Both the position numbers and the translations under genes were made by a program. From Caulobacter sp. (lineage in GTDB: Bacteria > Pseudomonadota > Alphaproteobacteria > Caulobacterales > Caulobacteraceae), in the NCBI GenBank assembly GCA_030678995.1, contig JAUXTQ010000001.1:1-51032 (forward strand): a DNA stretch of 51,032 nucleotides, read 5' to 3'. The notes below the pieces were generated by a model. The model searched no databases, was not told the DNA's origin, and worked only from the letters and a program-made list of their open reading frames with translations. Position 1 is the first letter of the stretch. Each line of letters starts with the position of its first letter. Positions 1 to 8,769 of this stretch are shown here, in pieces.

Positions 1-843
<843 letters not shown>

Positions 844-925
844 CCAAGGGAACCCGACTCGGGTCTGGCGCGTAGTGCTTGCGTTGGGGGACGACGCAGC
901 CGCGTCGCCACATGAGGACCAACCC

Positions 926-1297
926 ATGACCCTGACCCAACTTCTGACCGCCGCCGCTGTTTCGGCCCTGCTGGCCGGACCGGCCCTTGCCGGTCCCGAT
1001 CCCGCCCACCAGTCCCATCAGCCGCAGCCCGACGTCGCGTCTCCGCTGCCGACACCCGCCGACGCTCCCGCCGCAAGCGACGCCGCGTCGCCGGCCTCCG
1101 CGACCACCGTCGATCCGACCGCACCGGCGGTGATCCCGCTGGATTCCCCCACGCCGCCGGAACAGGCCTATGCGCTGACGCCTGTGTCGCCTTCGGTCAC
1201 CACCAATGGCCCGGTGCCGGACACGGCTGAAAACCGCGCTCTCTATGGCGGACCGATGTCCAATGGCGGCCGTCGCACCAGGCCGGTCGGCAACTAA
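926..1297 (+). CDS. Small secreted proline/alanine-rich protein, function unknown
   Basis: The 123-residue product starts with a typical Sec signal peptide (cleavage after ALA near residue 22), followed by a low-complexity Pro/Ala/Ser region and a more ordered C-terminus containing NGPVPDTAENRALYGGPMS and ending GGRRTRPVGN. I have the impression that this C-terminal motif recurs in small Caulobacterales periplasmic proteins, but I cannot check it. The start at 926 is preferred over 815 because it directly begins the signal peptide and follows an AGGA site. No enzymatic motif is visible. It is probably monocistronic, 82 bases after the DUF486 gene. Confidence 0.7.
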   Translation: MTLTQLLTAAAVSALLAGPALAGPDPAHQSHQPQPDVASPLPTPADAPAASDAASPASATTVDPTAPAVIPLDSPTPPEQAYALTPVSPSVTTNGPVPDTAENRALYGGPMSNGGRRTRPVGN

Positions 1298-1312
1298 CAC
1301 CGCCTCCTTGAT

Positions 1313-1336
1313 CCGGCGGACGTTGACGCGTCCGCC
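1313..1336. repeat. GC-rich hairpin after the small secreted protein gene
   Basis: GGCGGACG (1315-1322) pairs with CGTCCGCC (1329-1336) around a six-base loop, 15 bases after the stop at 1297. There is no T-run, so it may protect the 3' end of the transcript or act with Rho rather than be an intrinsic terminator. Confidence 0.4.
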
Positions 1337-1375
1337 CGGTTCAGGATTCCCCAGTTCAGGGAACACGGTTCACAG

Positions 1376-1405
1376 GCCGGACAAATCTTGCCTCATTTGT
1401 CCGGC
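1376..1405. promoter_or_regulatory. Perfect 11-bp inverted repeat upstream of the fasciclin gene
   Basis: GCCGGACAAAT at 1376-1386 is mirrored exactly by ATTTGTCCGGC at 1395-1405 with an eight-base spacer. It lies about 70 bases upstream of the fasciclin-protein start and has no T-run, so it is either an operator or a leader hairpin for that gene. The regulator is unknown. Confidence 0.4.
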
Positions 1406-1471
1406 AAACCGCGCGCCCGCCGGGACAAGCCCCGGAGGCGGGCCCGGCTCGCGCACCCAGAAGGATCCCTG

Positions 1472-2098
1472 ATGACGTTTGTTCGCTTTGCCGCCGTCCT
1501 GTCCGCGGCGGCCTTTGTCGCCGCGCCCGCCCTGGCCCAGACCGCCCCGGCCGCCCCGGCGCCGGTTGCGGCCGCCCCCGCCGCGCCCAAGGTCGCGCCG
1601 GCCGGCGACACCATCGAGACCCTGCGGGCGTCTGGCCAGTTCAAGACCCTGCTCAAGGCCCTCGACGCCGCCCAGCTGACCGCCCTGATCAAGGCCCAGC
1701 GCACCCTGACCCTGTTCGCCCCGACTGACGCGGCCTTCGCCGCCCTGCCGCCCGGCGAGCTGGACCGCCTGATGCGGGATCCGCCGGCCCTTCAGGCCCT
1801 GCTGACCTATCACCTGATCAACCTGCCGGTGGATTCGGCCAAGATGACCGGCGCCCGCGGCCCGATCGCGACCGTGGCCGGCGCGGGCGTGGTCCTCGAC
1901 GGGGTCGGCGGGGCGCTGAAGGCCAACGACGCCAACATCGTCCAGGCCGACATCCGCACGCCCAACGGCATCATCCATGTGGTCGACCGGGTCCTCAAGC
2001 CCGAGGCCGGGGCCGCGATCACCCAGCGCCTGAAGGACGAGGACGCCGCCGCCGCCGCCCAGGCCCAGGCCGAAGTCGGCGCCGCGCCGGCGGAGTAA
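1472..2098 (+). CDS. Secreted fasciclin (FAS1) domain protein
   Basis: This 208-residue protein has an N-terminal signal peptide (cleavage near ALA-QT, residue 23), a 20-residue Ala/Pro linker, and a single FAS1 domain from about residue 47 to 180. The two conserved FAS1 boxes are visible: TLFAPTDAAFAALP (H1) and NGIIHVVDRVLKP (H2), with the intervening TYHLI. FAS1 domains mediate adhesion or extracellular-matrix contacts and are common as single secreted domains in alphaproteobacteria; here the protein should be periplasmic or extracellular. The start at 1472 begins the signal peptide and follows AAGGAT. A terminator closes the transcript just downstream. Confidence 0.9.
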   Translation: MTFVRFAAVLSAAAFVAAPALAQTAPAAPAPVAAAPAAPKVAPAGDTIETLRASGQFKTLLKALDAAQLTALIKAQRTLTLFAPTDAAFAALPPGELDRLMRDPPALQALLTYHLINLPVDSAKMTGARGPIATVAGAGVVLDGVGGALKANDANIVQADIRTPNGIIHVVDRVLKPEAGAAITQRLKDEDAAAAAQAQAEVGAAPAE

Positions 2099-2138
2099 CC
2101 ACCGCAGGGGATTGTCCCCTCACATCGCTTGAAGCAGA

Positions 2139-2171
2139 AGTCGGCGGGCCCTATGGTCCGCCGACTTTTTT
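2139..2171 (+). terminator. Rho-independent terminator after the fasciclin gene
   Basis: AGTCGGCGGGCC (2139-2150) and GGTCCGCCGACT (2155-2166) form a 12-bp stem with one G-U pair and a four-base loop, followed by six Ts (2166-2171). It separates the fasciclin gene from glyQ. Confidence 0.9.
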
Positions 2172-2189
2172 GCACCTGCGAAGAGAGCC

Positions 2190-3095
2190 ATGACGGCCGC
2201 CGGAAAACCCGCGTCTTTTCAAGCCCTGATCATGCGGCTGAACCAGTACTGGGGTGACCAGGGCTGTGCGATTCTGCAGCCGCATGATGAGCAGGTCGGG
2301 GCGGGCACGCTTCATCCGGCCACGGTGCTTCGCGCGCTCGGGCCCAAGCCGTGGAACGCCGCCTATGTGCAGCCCTCGCGGCGGCCGGGCGACGGCCGTT
2401 ACGGCGAGAACCCCAACCGCCTGCAGCACTACTATCAGTACCAGGTCATCCTGAAGCCGAACCCGGCCAACATGCAGGACCTGTATCTGGGCTCCCTGCG
2501 CGCCATCGGGCTGGACCTGAAGCTGCACGACATCCGCTTCGTCGAGGACGACTGGGAGAACCCCACCGTCGGGGCCTGGGGCCTGGGCTGGGAGGTCTGG
2601 TGCGACGGCATGGAGGTGTCGCAGTACACCTACTTCCAGCAGGTCGGCGGCCTGGACGTGGCGCCAGTGGCCGGCGAGATGACCTACGGGCTGGAACGGC
2701 TGGCGATGTACGTGTTCGGCGTCGACAACGTCTACGACCTGCCGTTCAACGACCCCGACAGCCCGCTGGGCGCGGTCAGCTATGGCGAGGTGTTCCTCGA
2801 GAACGAGCGCCAGCACTCCGAAGCCAACTTCCACGGCTACACGGTCGAGACGCTGAAGCGCCATTTCGAGGACATGGAGCGCGAGGTCCCGCTGATGCTG
2901 GCCCGCAACTACCAGAACAAGGCGCTGGTCCTGCCGGCCTACGACATGGTCCTGAAGGCCAGCCACCTGTTCAACCTGATGAACGCCCGCGGCGCCATCG
3001 CCGTGGCCGAACGCGCCAGCTACATCGGCCGCATCCGCGACCTGTGCAAACTGTGCGCCCAGGCCTGGGTCGACCAGCAGGAAGAGGCTGCGTAG
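2190..3095 (+). CDS. glyQ: Glycyl-tRNA synthetase alpha subunit
   Basis: GlyQ is the catalytic subunit of the alpha2beta2 bacterial-type glycyl-tRNA synthetase and forms glycyl-adenylate and Gly-tRNA in the cytoplasm. The 301-residue length is normal. Characteristic stretches are [17 protein letters not shown] near the N-terminus, [20 protein letters not shown] (class II motif region, about residues 65-90), and the long C-terminal helix region ending [15 protein letters not shown]. The start follows GAAGAGAG. It is separated by only four bases from glyS and the two must be co-translated; glyQ and glyS products function only together. Confidence 0.98.
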   Translation: MTAAGKPASFQALIMRLNQYWGDQGCAILQPHDEQVGAGTLHPATVLRALGPKPWNAAYVQPSRRPGDGRYGENPNRLQHYYQYQVILKPNPANMQDLYLGSLRAIGLDLKLHDIRFVEDDWENPTVGAWGLGWEVWCDGMEVSQYTYFQQVGGLDVAPVAGEMTYGLERLAMYVFGVDNVYDLPFNDPDSPLGAVSYGEVFLENERQHSEANFHGYTVETLKRHFEDMEREVPLMLARNYQNKALVLPAYDMVLKASHLFNLMNARGAIAVAERASYIGRIRDLCKLCAQAWVDQQEEAA

Positions 3096-3099
3096 GTCG

Positions 3100-5430
3100 A
3101 TGCCCCAGCTGCTGCTTGAACTGTTTTCCGAGGAAATCCCCGCGCGCATGCAGGGGAACGCCGCGCGTGATCTGGAGCGGGTGGCGCGCGACGGCCTCAG
3201 CAAAGCCGGGCTGATCAGCGAGGGGCTGAAGGCCTTCGCCGGCCCGCGCCGCCTGACCCTGGTGGTCGAAGGCCTGCCTGTCGCCCAGCCGGACACGGCC
3301 GAGGAGATGAAGGGCCCCCGCGTCGGCTCGCCCGACCAGGCCCTGGACGGCTTCCTGCGCAAGACCGGCCTGACCCGCGAGGCGCTGGTCGAGCGGGACG
3401 GCCTGTATTTCGGCGTGGTGAAGAAGACCGGCCGGCCGACGGCGGAGATCATCGCCGAGTTGGTCGAACAGATCGTGCGCGGCTTCGCCTGGCCCAAGTC
3501 GATGACCTGGGGCCACGGCAAGCTGCGCTGGGTGCGGCCGCTGCAGCGGATTCTGTGTGTCTTCGACCGGGAAGTCGTGCCGCTGGAGATCGACGGCCTG
3601 GTCGCCGGCGACCTTTCCGAAGGCCACCGCTTCATGGCCGAGACCCGGGTGTTCCGCGCCCGCGATTTCGACGAGTATCACGAGGCCCTGGCCGGCCATT
3701 TCGTCGTGCTGGACGTGGAGGAGCGCAAGGCGCGCATCCTGGAAGGCGCCAAGACCCTGTGTTTTGCCCGCGGCCTGGAACTGGTGGAGGACGAGGGGCT
3801 TCTGGAGGAGGTGGCGGGCCTGGCCGAATGGCCGACCCCGATCCTGGGCGACATGGATCCGGCCTTCCTCGACCTGCCGCCGGAGGTGATCCGCACCTCC
3901 ATGCGCACGCACCAGAAGTATTTCGCCGTCCGCAAGCCGGGCCAGCCGGGCCTGGCCCCGCACTTCCTCGTGGTCGCCAACATCGAGGCCCCCGACGGCG
4001 GCAAGGCCATCGCGGCGGGGAATGCGAAGGTGCTGTCGGCGAGACTGAGCGACGCGCGCTTCTTCTGGGATGAAGATCGGAAGGCCGGCAATTTCGATCG
4101 CTGGCTGGAAAAGCTGAACGGCGTGACCTTCCACGCCAAGCTGGGGACCATGGCCGAGCGCGTGGAGCGGATCGCCGCCCTGGCGAGGGAGATCGCTCCG
4201 CTGGTCGGCGCTGATCCCGACAAGGCGGCGCTGGCGGCCAGGCTCTGCAAGGCCGACCTGGCCTCCGAGATGGTCGGCGAGTTCCCCGAGCTGCAGGGGA
4301 TCATGGGCGGCTATTACGCCCGCGCTTCCGGATCCTCCCCCATCGGGGGAGGGGGACCATCCGAAGCCCTTGGGCGAAGGATGGTGGAGGGGGTCACCCC
4401 CGCTGCCGGCCATCCGGGGGACCCCCTCAGTCAGCCGGCCTCCGGCCGTCTGACAGCTCCCCCAGGGGGGGAGCATCTGGACGCCGAGATCGCCGACGCC
4501 ATCCGCGATCACTACCGGCCGCAGGGGCCGGGTGACGCCGTGCCCATCGCGCCGCTGAGCGTGGCCGTGGCGCTGGCGGACAAGCTGGACACGCTGGTCG
4601 GCTTCTTCGCCATCGACGAGAAGCCGACGGGCAGCAAGGACCCGTTCGCGCTGAGGCGGGCGGCGTTGGGCTTCGTGAGAATTGTACTGGAGGGCGGTTT
4701 CCGTTTGCCGATGCTATCGGTAGCCGAACGGCCCGTCGAAGCTGTTTGGGCTCACACCGCTACGGAGAAGACCTTCCAAGCGTATGATCCCGCAATCCAG
4801 GCTTTGCATGATGCCGAGCTCGATCTCGATGCCACCTCGCTGACCGAAGCCGTCGCGGAAAATCTCCCGTCGCTCAGCGATCCCGCGAGTGACGCGGAAC
4901 GAAGGGCAATTCGGTCTGGTCTGTTTGCCTTCCTCGCCGATCGCCTGAAGGTCCTCCTCCGCGACCAAGGCAAGCGCCACGACCTCGTTGACGCCGTGTT
5001 CGCGCTCGGTGACGACGACCTGGTGCGCATCGTCGCGCGGGTTGACGCGCTGTCCGGCTTCCTGGCCACCGAGGACGGGACCAATCTGCTGCAGGGCTAC
5101 AAGCGGGCGGTGAACATCCTCAAGGCCGAGGAGAAGAAGGGCGCGCTGCCCACCGGCGCCCCGTCGCGGGCCGCCGCGCCGGCGGAGGAGGGGGCTCTGT
5201 TCGACGCCCTGACCGCCGCCGGGCCGAAACTGGACGCGGCGCTGGCCGCCGAGGACTTCACCGGCGCCATGACGGCGCTCGCCGCCCTGCGCGGCCCGGT
5301 GGACGCCTTCTTCGAGAAGGTGCTGGTCAATTCGGACGTGGCCGCGGAACGCGACAACCGCCTGCGGCTGCTGCAACTGGTGCGGGATGCGATGGGCCGG
5401 GTGGCTGATTTTTCGTTGGTGACGGGCTGA
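3100..5430 (+). CDS. glyS: Glycyl-tRNA synthetase beta subunit, with an in-frame repeat insertion
   Basis: GlyS carries the tRNA-recognition and anticodon-binding parts of the alpha2beta2 enzyme. The N-terminus MPQLLLELFSEEIPARMQ and the MRTHQKYFAV, SDARFFWDEDRK and IRDHYRPQGPGDAVP blocks are diagnostic. At 776 residues it is clearly longer than the roughly 690 usual for the family. Two blocks explain most of this. Residues about 410-459 (4331-4475) are encoded by a palindromic repeat inserted between GGYYARA and the family continuation DAEIADAIRDHY, keeping frame. Residues about 530-610 (roughly 4680-4930) have lower GC and AT-ending codons unlike both flanks. The reading frame is intact throughout and the gene is essential, so the enlarged protein is presumably functional, with the inserts as surface loops (inference). 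Confidence 0.96.
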   Translation: MPQLLLELFSEEIPARMQGNAARDLERVARDGLSKAGLISEGLKAFAGPRRLTLVVEGLPVAQPDTAEEMKGPRVGSPDQALDGFLRKTGLTREALVERDGLYFGVVKKTGRPTAEIIAELVEQIVRGFAWPKSMTWGHGKLRWVRPLQRILCVFDREVVPLEIDGLVAGDLSEGHRFMAETRVFRARDFDEYHEALAGHFVVLDVEERKARILEGAKTLCFARGLELVEDEGLLEEVAGLAEWPTPILGDMDPAFLDLPPEVIRTSMRTHQKYFAVRKPGQPGLAPHFLVVANIEAPDGGKAIAAGNAKVLSARLSDARFFWDEDRKAGNFDRWLEKLNGVTFHAKLGTMAERVERIAALAREIAPLVGADPDKAALAARLCKADLASEMVGEFPELQGIMGGYYARASGSSPIGGGGPSEALGRRMVEGVTPAAGHPGDPLSQPASGRLTAPPGGEHLDAEIADAIRDHYRPQGPGDAVPIAPLSVAVALADKLDTLVGFFAIDEKPTGSKDPFALRRAALGFVRIVLEGGFRLPMLSVAERPVEAVWAHTATEKTFQAYDPAIQALHDAELDLDATSLTEAVAENLPSLSDPASDAERRAIRSGLFAFLADRLKVLLRDQGKRHDLVDAVFALGDDDLVRIVARVDALSGFLATEDGTNLLQGYKRAVNILKAEEKKGALPTGAPSRAAAPAEEGALFDALTAAGPKLDAALAAEDFTGAMTALAALRGPVDAFFEKVLVNSDVAAERDNRLRLLQLVRDAMGRVADFSLVTG
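4331..4475. repeat. Palindromic repeat pair (copy A) inserted in frame in glyS
   Basis: Two inverted copies of one GC-rich unit lie back to back. The left copy runs GATCCTCCCCC...GGAGGGGGTCACC (4331-4397) with an inner nested stem CCATCC...GGATGG. The right copy runs GACCCCCTCAG...GGGGGGAGCA (4420-4475) with an inner stem GTCAG...CTGAC. The ends match the repeats that flank the DUF559 gene at 8311 and 8809 almost base for base, so this looks like a gene-less (MITE-like) version of that element. The reading frame of glyS continues through it. Confidence 0.85.
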
Positions 5431-5439
5431 GTAAGTGAG

Positions 5440-5590
5440 CCCTCCCCCTCGATGGGGGAGGGTTGGGTGGGGGTGTGGCCGCGCTATGCGGGTGAAGAGA
5501 ACCAGAGGGCGCAGGCGCCCGACCGCGTTCTTCCCCAAAAAGTCAGACCGCACCTCCATCCCCGACCCTTCCCCCATCGAGGGGGAAGGG
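5440..5590. repeat. Inverted pair of GC-rich repeats (copy B) between glyS and ppdK
   Basis: CCCTCCCCCTCGATGGGGGAG at the left (from 5440) is mirrored by CTTCCCCCATCGAGGGGGAAG at the right (to 5590), with about 75 bases of non-repeat sequence between the extended arms. It resembles the terminal stem of the repeats at 4331, 8311, 8809 and 46308 but lacks their inner stem. It fills most of the glyS-ppdK gap. Confidence 0.75.
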
Positions 5591-5620
5591 AGTTAAAGTG
5601 GAACTGAGGACGGACTGGTA

Positions 5621-8311
5621 ATGTCGGAAGCGCTCACCAAAACCCGCTGGGTCTATGCGTTCGGCGGCGGGGCCGCCGATGGCGACGCGTCGATGAAGAA
5701 CCTGCTGGGCGGCAAGGGGGCCAACCTGGCGGAGATGTGCTCCATCGGCCTGCCGGTGCCCCCGGGCTTCACCATCACCACCGAGGCCTGCGTCCACTAT
5801 TACGGCCACGGAAACAGCTATCCCGCCGAACTGGCCGGGCAGGTCGCCGAGGGTCTGGCGACCGTCGAAAAGATCACCGGCAAGCGCTTCGGCGACCCGG
5901 CCGCGCCGTTGCTGGTCTCAGTCCGCTCCGGCGCCCGCGCCTCCATGCCGGGGATGATGGACACGGTCCTCAACCTCGGCCTGAATGACGAGACGGTTCA
6001 AGGGCTTGCGGCGCTTTCCGGAGACAAGCGTTTCGCCTTCGACAGCTATCGCCGCTTCATCCAGATGTACTCCAACGTGGTCCTCGACCTGGACCACCAC
6101 ATGTTCGAGGAGATCCTCGACGACCATAAGGATCGCCTCGGCGTCGCCATCGACACGGCCCTGACCGCCGACGACTGGCAGACCGTGGTCGCCGACTACA
6201 AGGCCGCCGTGCAGCGGGAGCTCGGCCGGCCCTTCCCGCAGGATCCGCAGGAGCAGTTGTGGGGCGCCGTGGGCGCCGTGTTCGCCAGCTGGATGAACGA
6301 CCGGGCCAAGTTCTATCGCCAGAACTTCGGCATCCCCGAAAGCTGGGGCACGGCGGTCAACATCCAGGCCATGGTGTTCGGCAATCTGGGCGACACCTCG
6401 GCCACCGGGGTGGCCTTCACCCGCAACCCCTCCACCGGCGAGAACCGGCTCTATGGCGAGTTCCTGGTCAACGCCCAGGGCGAGGACGTGGTCGCCGGCA
6501 TCCGCACGCCGCAGTCGCTGACGAAGGCGGCCCGCGAGGAGATGGGCGACCGCAACCCCAGCATGGAAGAAGCCATGCCGGCGGTGTTCGCCGAGTTCCA
6601 CACCGTGGCCCGCAAGCTGGAACAGCATTACCGCGACCTGCAGGACATCGAGTTCACCGTCGAGCAGGGCCGGCTGTGGATGCTGCAGACCCGCAACGGC
6701 AAGCGCACCACCAGAGCGGCCCTGAAGGTCGCGGTGGACATGGCCAATGACGGGGTGATCACCCGCGAGGAGGCCATCCTGCGCGTCGACGCCGCTGAGC
6801 TGGACCAGCTGCTGCACCCGACCATCGACCCCGCCGCCGAGCGCGATGTGGTGACCAAGGGCCTGCCGGCCTCGCCGGGCGCGGCCTGCGGCCGGGTGGT
6901 GTTCAGCTCCGAGGAAGCCGAGCGGCTGGGCAACGCCAAGGTGCCGGTGAAGGTCATCCTGGTCCGCCGCGAGACCAGTCCCGAGGACATCAAGGGCATG
7001 TACGCCGCCCAGGGCATCGTCACCGCCACCGGCGGCATGACCAGCCACGCGGCCGTGGTGGCGCGCGGGGCGGGCATCCCCTGCGTCTGCGGCGCCACCG
7101 ACATCCGCGTCGACGCCGAGGCCGGCCAGTTCACCGTGCGCGGCCGCACCTTCAAGGAAGGCGACATCATCACCATCGACGGCGGCGCCGGCGAGGTGAT
7201 GGCCGGCGAGACCCCGATGATCGAGCCCGAGCTGGGCGGCGACTTCGACACTCTGATGGCCTGGGCCGACGCGGTCCGCCGCCTGAAGGTCCGCGCCAAC
7301 GCCGAGACGCCCAACGACGGCCGCACCGCCCGGCAGTTCGGCGCCGAGGGCGTGGGCCTGTGCCGAACCGAGCACATGTTCTTCAACGAGGACCGGATCA
7401 GCGCCGTGCGCGAGATGATCCTGGCCGACGATGAAAAGGGCCGCCGCGCGGCGCTGGCGACCATCGCCCCGTTCCAGAAGGCCGACTTCGTCGAGCTGTT
7501 CACCATCATGGAAGGCCTGCCGGTGACCATCCGGCTGCTCGACCCGCCGCTGCACGAGTTCTTTCCGACCAAGGCCGAGGAGCTGCAGGCGGTCGCCGAC
7601 ACGCTCGGCATTCCGCTGGCGACGATGAACAGCCGGCTGGAGGTGCTGCACGAGTCCAATCCCATGCTCGGCCATCGCGGCTGCCGGCTGGGGATCAGCT
7701 ATCCGGAAATCTACGAGATGCAGGTCCGGGCGATCATGGAGGCGGCCTGCGAGATCGCCAGGTCCGGCAAGCCCGCCCCCGTGCCGGAGATCATGCACCC
7801 GCTGGTGGCCAAGGGCGAGGAAATGGCCTTCCTGCGCGCCCTGACCGACCGCACCGCCAGGGCCGTGCTGGCCGAGCAGGGGCTGGACCTGGCCTATCAG
7901 GTGGGCACGATGATCGAGCTGCCCCGCGCCGCCCTGCGGGCCGCTGATCTGGCCGAGGCGGGCGCCGAGTTCTTCAGCTTCGGCACCAACGACCTGACCC
8001 AGACCACCTTTGGCATCAGCCGCGACGACGCCGGCAAATTCCTCGCCGCCTATATCGACAAGGGCATCTTTGAGAAGGACCCGTTCGTGACCCTCGACCA
8101 GGCCGGCGTGGGCGACCTGATCCGCATCGCCGCCGAGCGCGGGCGGGCGGTAAATCCGGGCCTCAAGCTGGGCATCTGCGGCGAACACGGCGGCGACCCG
8201 GCCAGCATCGCCTTCTGCGAGAGCGTGGGCCTGGACTACGTCAGCTGCTCCCCCTTCCGCGTGCCGATCGCGAGACTGGCGGCGGCCCAGGCGGCGCTGA
8301 ACAAGCGCTGA
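5621..8311 (+). CDS. ppdK: Pyruvate, phosphate dikinase
   Basis: This 896-residue enzyme interconverts pyruvate + ATP + Pi and PEP + AMP + PPi, at the PEP-pyruvate node in the cytoplasm. Domain order is as expected: N-terminal ATP-grasp domain (GGKGANLAEMCSIGLPVPPGF; SVRSGARASMPGMMDTVLN), the central phosphohistidine domain with GGMTSHAAVVARGAGIPCVCG whose His476 is the phosphate carrier, and the C-terminal PEP/pyruvate TIM barrel with GLCRTEHMFF and GICGEHGG, where Cys853 is the catalytic acid/base. Thr474, two residues before the histidine, is the position regulated by phosphorylation in enzymes with a DUF299 (PpsR-type) partner; no such partner lies in the window. Length is typical. The stop codon at 8309-8311 abuts the left end of the repeat at 8311. 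Confidence 0.98.
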   Translation: MSEALTKTRWVYAFGGGAADGDASMKNLLGGKGANLAEMCSIGLPVPPGFTITTEACVHYYGHGNSYPAELAGQVAEGLATVEKITGKRFGDPAAPLLVSVRSGARASMPGMMDTVLNLGLNDETVQGLAALSGDKRFAFDSYRRFIQMYSNVVLDLDHHMFEEILDDHKDRLGVAIDTALTADDWQTVVADYKAAVQRELGRPFPQDPQEQLWGAVGAVFASWMNDRAKFYRQNFGIPESWGTAVNIQAMVFGNLGDTSATGVAFTRNPSTGENRLYGEFLVNAQGEDVVAGIRTPQSLTKAAREEMGDRNPSMEEAMPAVFAEFHTVARKLEQHYRDLQDIEFTVEQGRLWMLQTRNGKRTTRAALKVAVDMANDGVITREEAILRVDAAELDQLLHPTIDPAAERDVVTKGLPASPGAACGRVVFSSEEAERLGNAKVPVKVILVRRETSPEDIKGMYAAQGIVTATGGMTSHAAVVARGAGIPCVCGATDIRVDAEAGQFTVRGRTFKEGDIITIDGGAGEVMAGETPMIEPELGGDFDTLMAWADAVRRLKVRANAETPNDGRTARQFGAEGVGLCRTEHMFFNEDRISAVREMILADDEKGRRAALATIAPFQKADFVELFTIMEGLPVTIRLLDPPLHEFFPTKAEELQAVADTLGIPLATMNSRLEVLHESNPMLGHRGCRLGISYPEIYEMQVRAIMEAACEIARSGKPAPVPEIMHPLVAKGEEMAFLRALTDRTARAVLAEQGLDLAYQVGTMIELPRAALRAADLAEAGAEFFSFGTNDLTQTTFGISRDDAGKFLAAYIDKGIFEKDPFVTLDQAGVGDLIRIAAERGRAVNPGLKLGICGEHGGDPASIAFCESVGLDYVSCSPFRVPIARLAAAQAALNKR

Positions 8312-8363
8312 TCCTCCCCATCGGGCGAGGTGGCTCGCCGAAGGCGAGACGGAGGGGGTCACC
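8311..8363. repeat. Palindromic repeat (copy C), left boundary of the DUF559 unit
   Basis: GATCCTCCCC-ATCGGG begins it and GGAGGGGGTCACCC ends it, with an inner stem CTCGCC-GAAG-GGCGAG. Both ends match the left half of the glyS insertion. The reverse-strand stop codon of the DUF559 gene (TCA at 8359-8361) lies inside the GGGGTCACCC end, so the repeat supplies the stop of that gene. Confidence 0.85.
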
Positions 8364-8733
8364 CGGACCGCCGGCCGCCGATTTCGTGCAGGATCATGTG
8401 CAACGCCGAGTTCAGGTCGCTCAGCACATGGCTCGCCGGTAGCCTGAGCGTATGAACGCCGCTGTCTGCAAGCCACCGATCCCGGTAGGCGTCCTTTTCA
8501 GGTCTTGATCCAACGTGGTGGCTCGCCCCATCGACTTCGACGGCAAGCTTCGCTTCAGGACAGTAGAAGTCGAGGATGAAGGGGCCTATCGGATGCTGCC
8601 GCCGAAACCGCAGGCCTTCGAGCCGGCGACCACGTAGTTGCTGCCACAGCAAGACCTCCGGTAAGCTCGGTTCCTTTCTGAGCCCCTTGGCCAGTGACCG
8701 TACTTTTGCGGATGCATCCATTGCGACCACCAT
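8359..8733 (-). CDS. DUF559 endonuclease-like protein (Vsr/PD-(D/E)XK fold)
   Basis: The 124-residue product has the DUF559 pattern: an N-terminal KGLRKEPSLPEVLLWQQLR helix, then RFRRQHPIGPFILDFYCPEA and KLAVEVDGASHH, in which the Asp of LDFYCP and the Glu of AVEVDG are the putative PD-(D/E)XK metal ligands, and a C-terminal RDRWLADSGVHTLRLP segment. The fold is related to very-short-patch-repair endonucleases; substrate and role are not established. It is bounded on both sides by inverted copies of the palindromic repeat (8311-8363 and 8809-8856), and its stop codon lies in the left copy. Start is uncertain (8733, or the ATG four codons later); neither has a clear ribosome site. Lower GC than neighbours. 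Possibly the protein that mobilises or copies the repeat. Confidence 0.85.
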   Translation of the reverse strand: MVVAMDASAKVRSLAKGLRKEPSLPEVLLWQQLRGRRLEGLRFRRQHPIGPFILDFYCPEAKLAVEVDGASHHVGSRPEKDAYRDRWLADSGVHTLRLPASHVLSDLNSALHMILHEIGGRRSG

Positions 8734-8769
8734 CCAGACACAACCGCATAGGTATATCCATCGGATTCA

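Noticed and set aside
4331..4475. Possible intrinsic terminator or frameshift in glyS
   Set aside because: The strong stems have no T-run, the frame continues into conserved GlyS sequence, and the ends match a dispersed repeat.
5918..8476. Reverse-strand open frame of 852 codons opposite ppdK
   Set aside because: Antisense shadow of ppdK with the low-complexity Gly/His/Asp/Val content typical of high-GC mirror frames.
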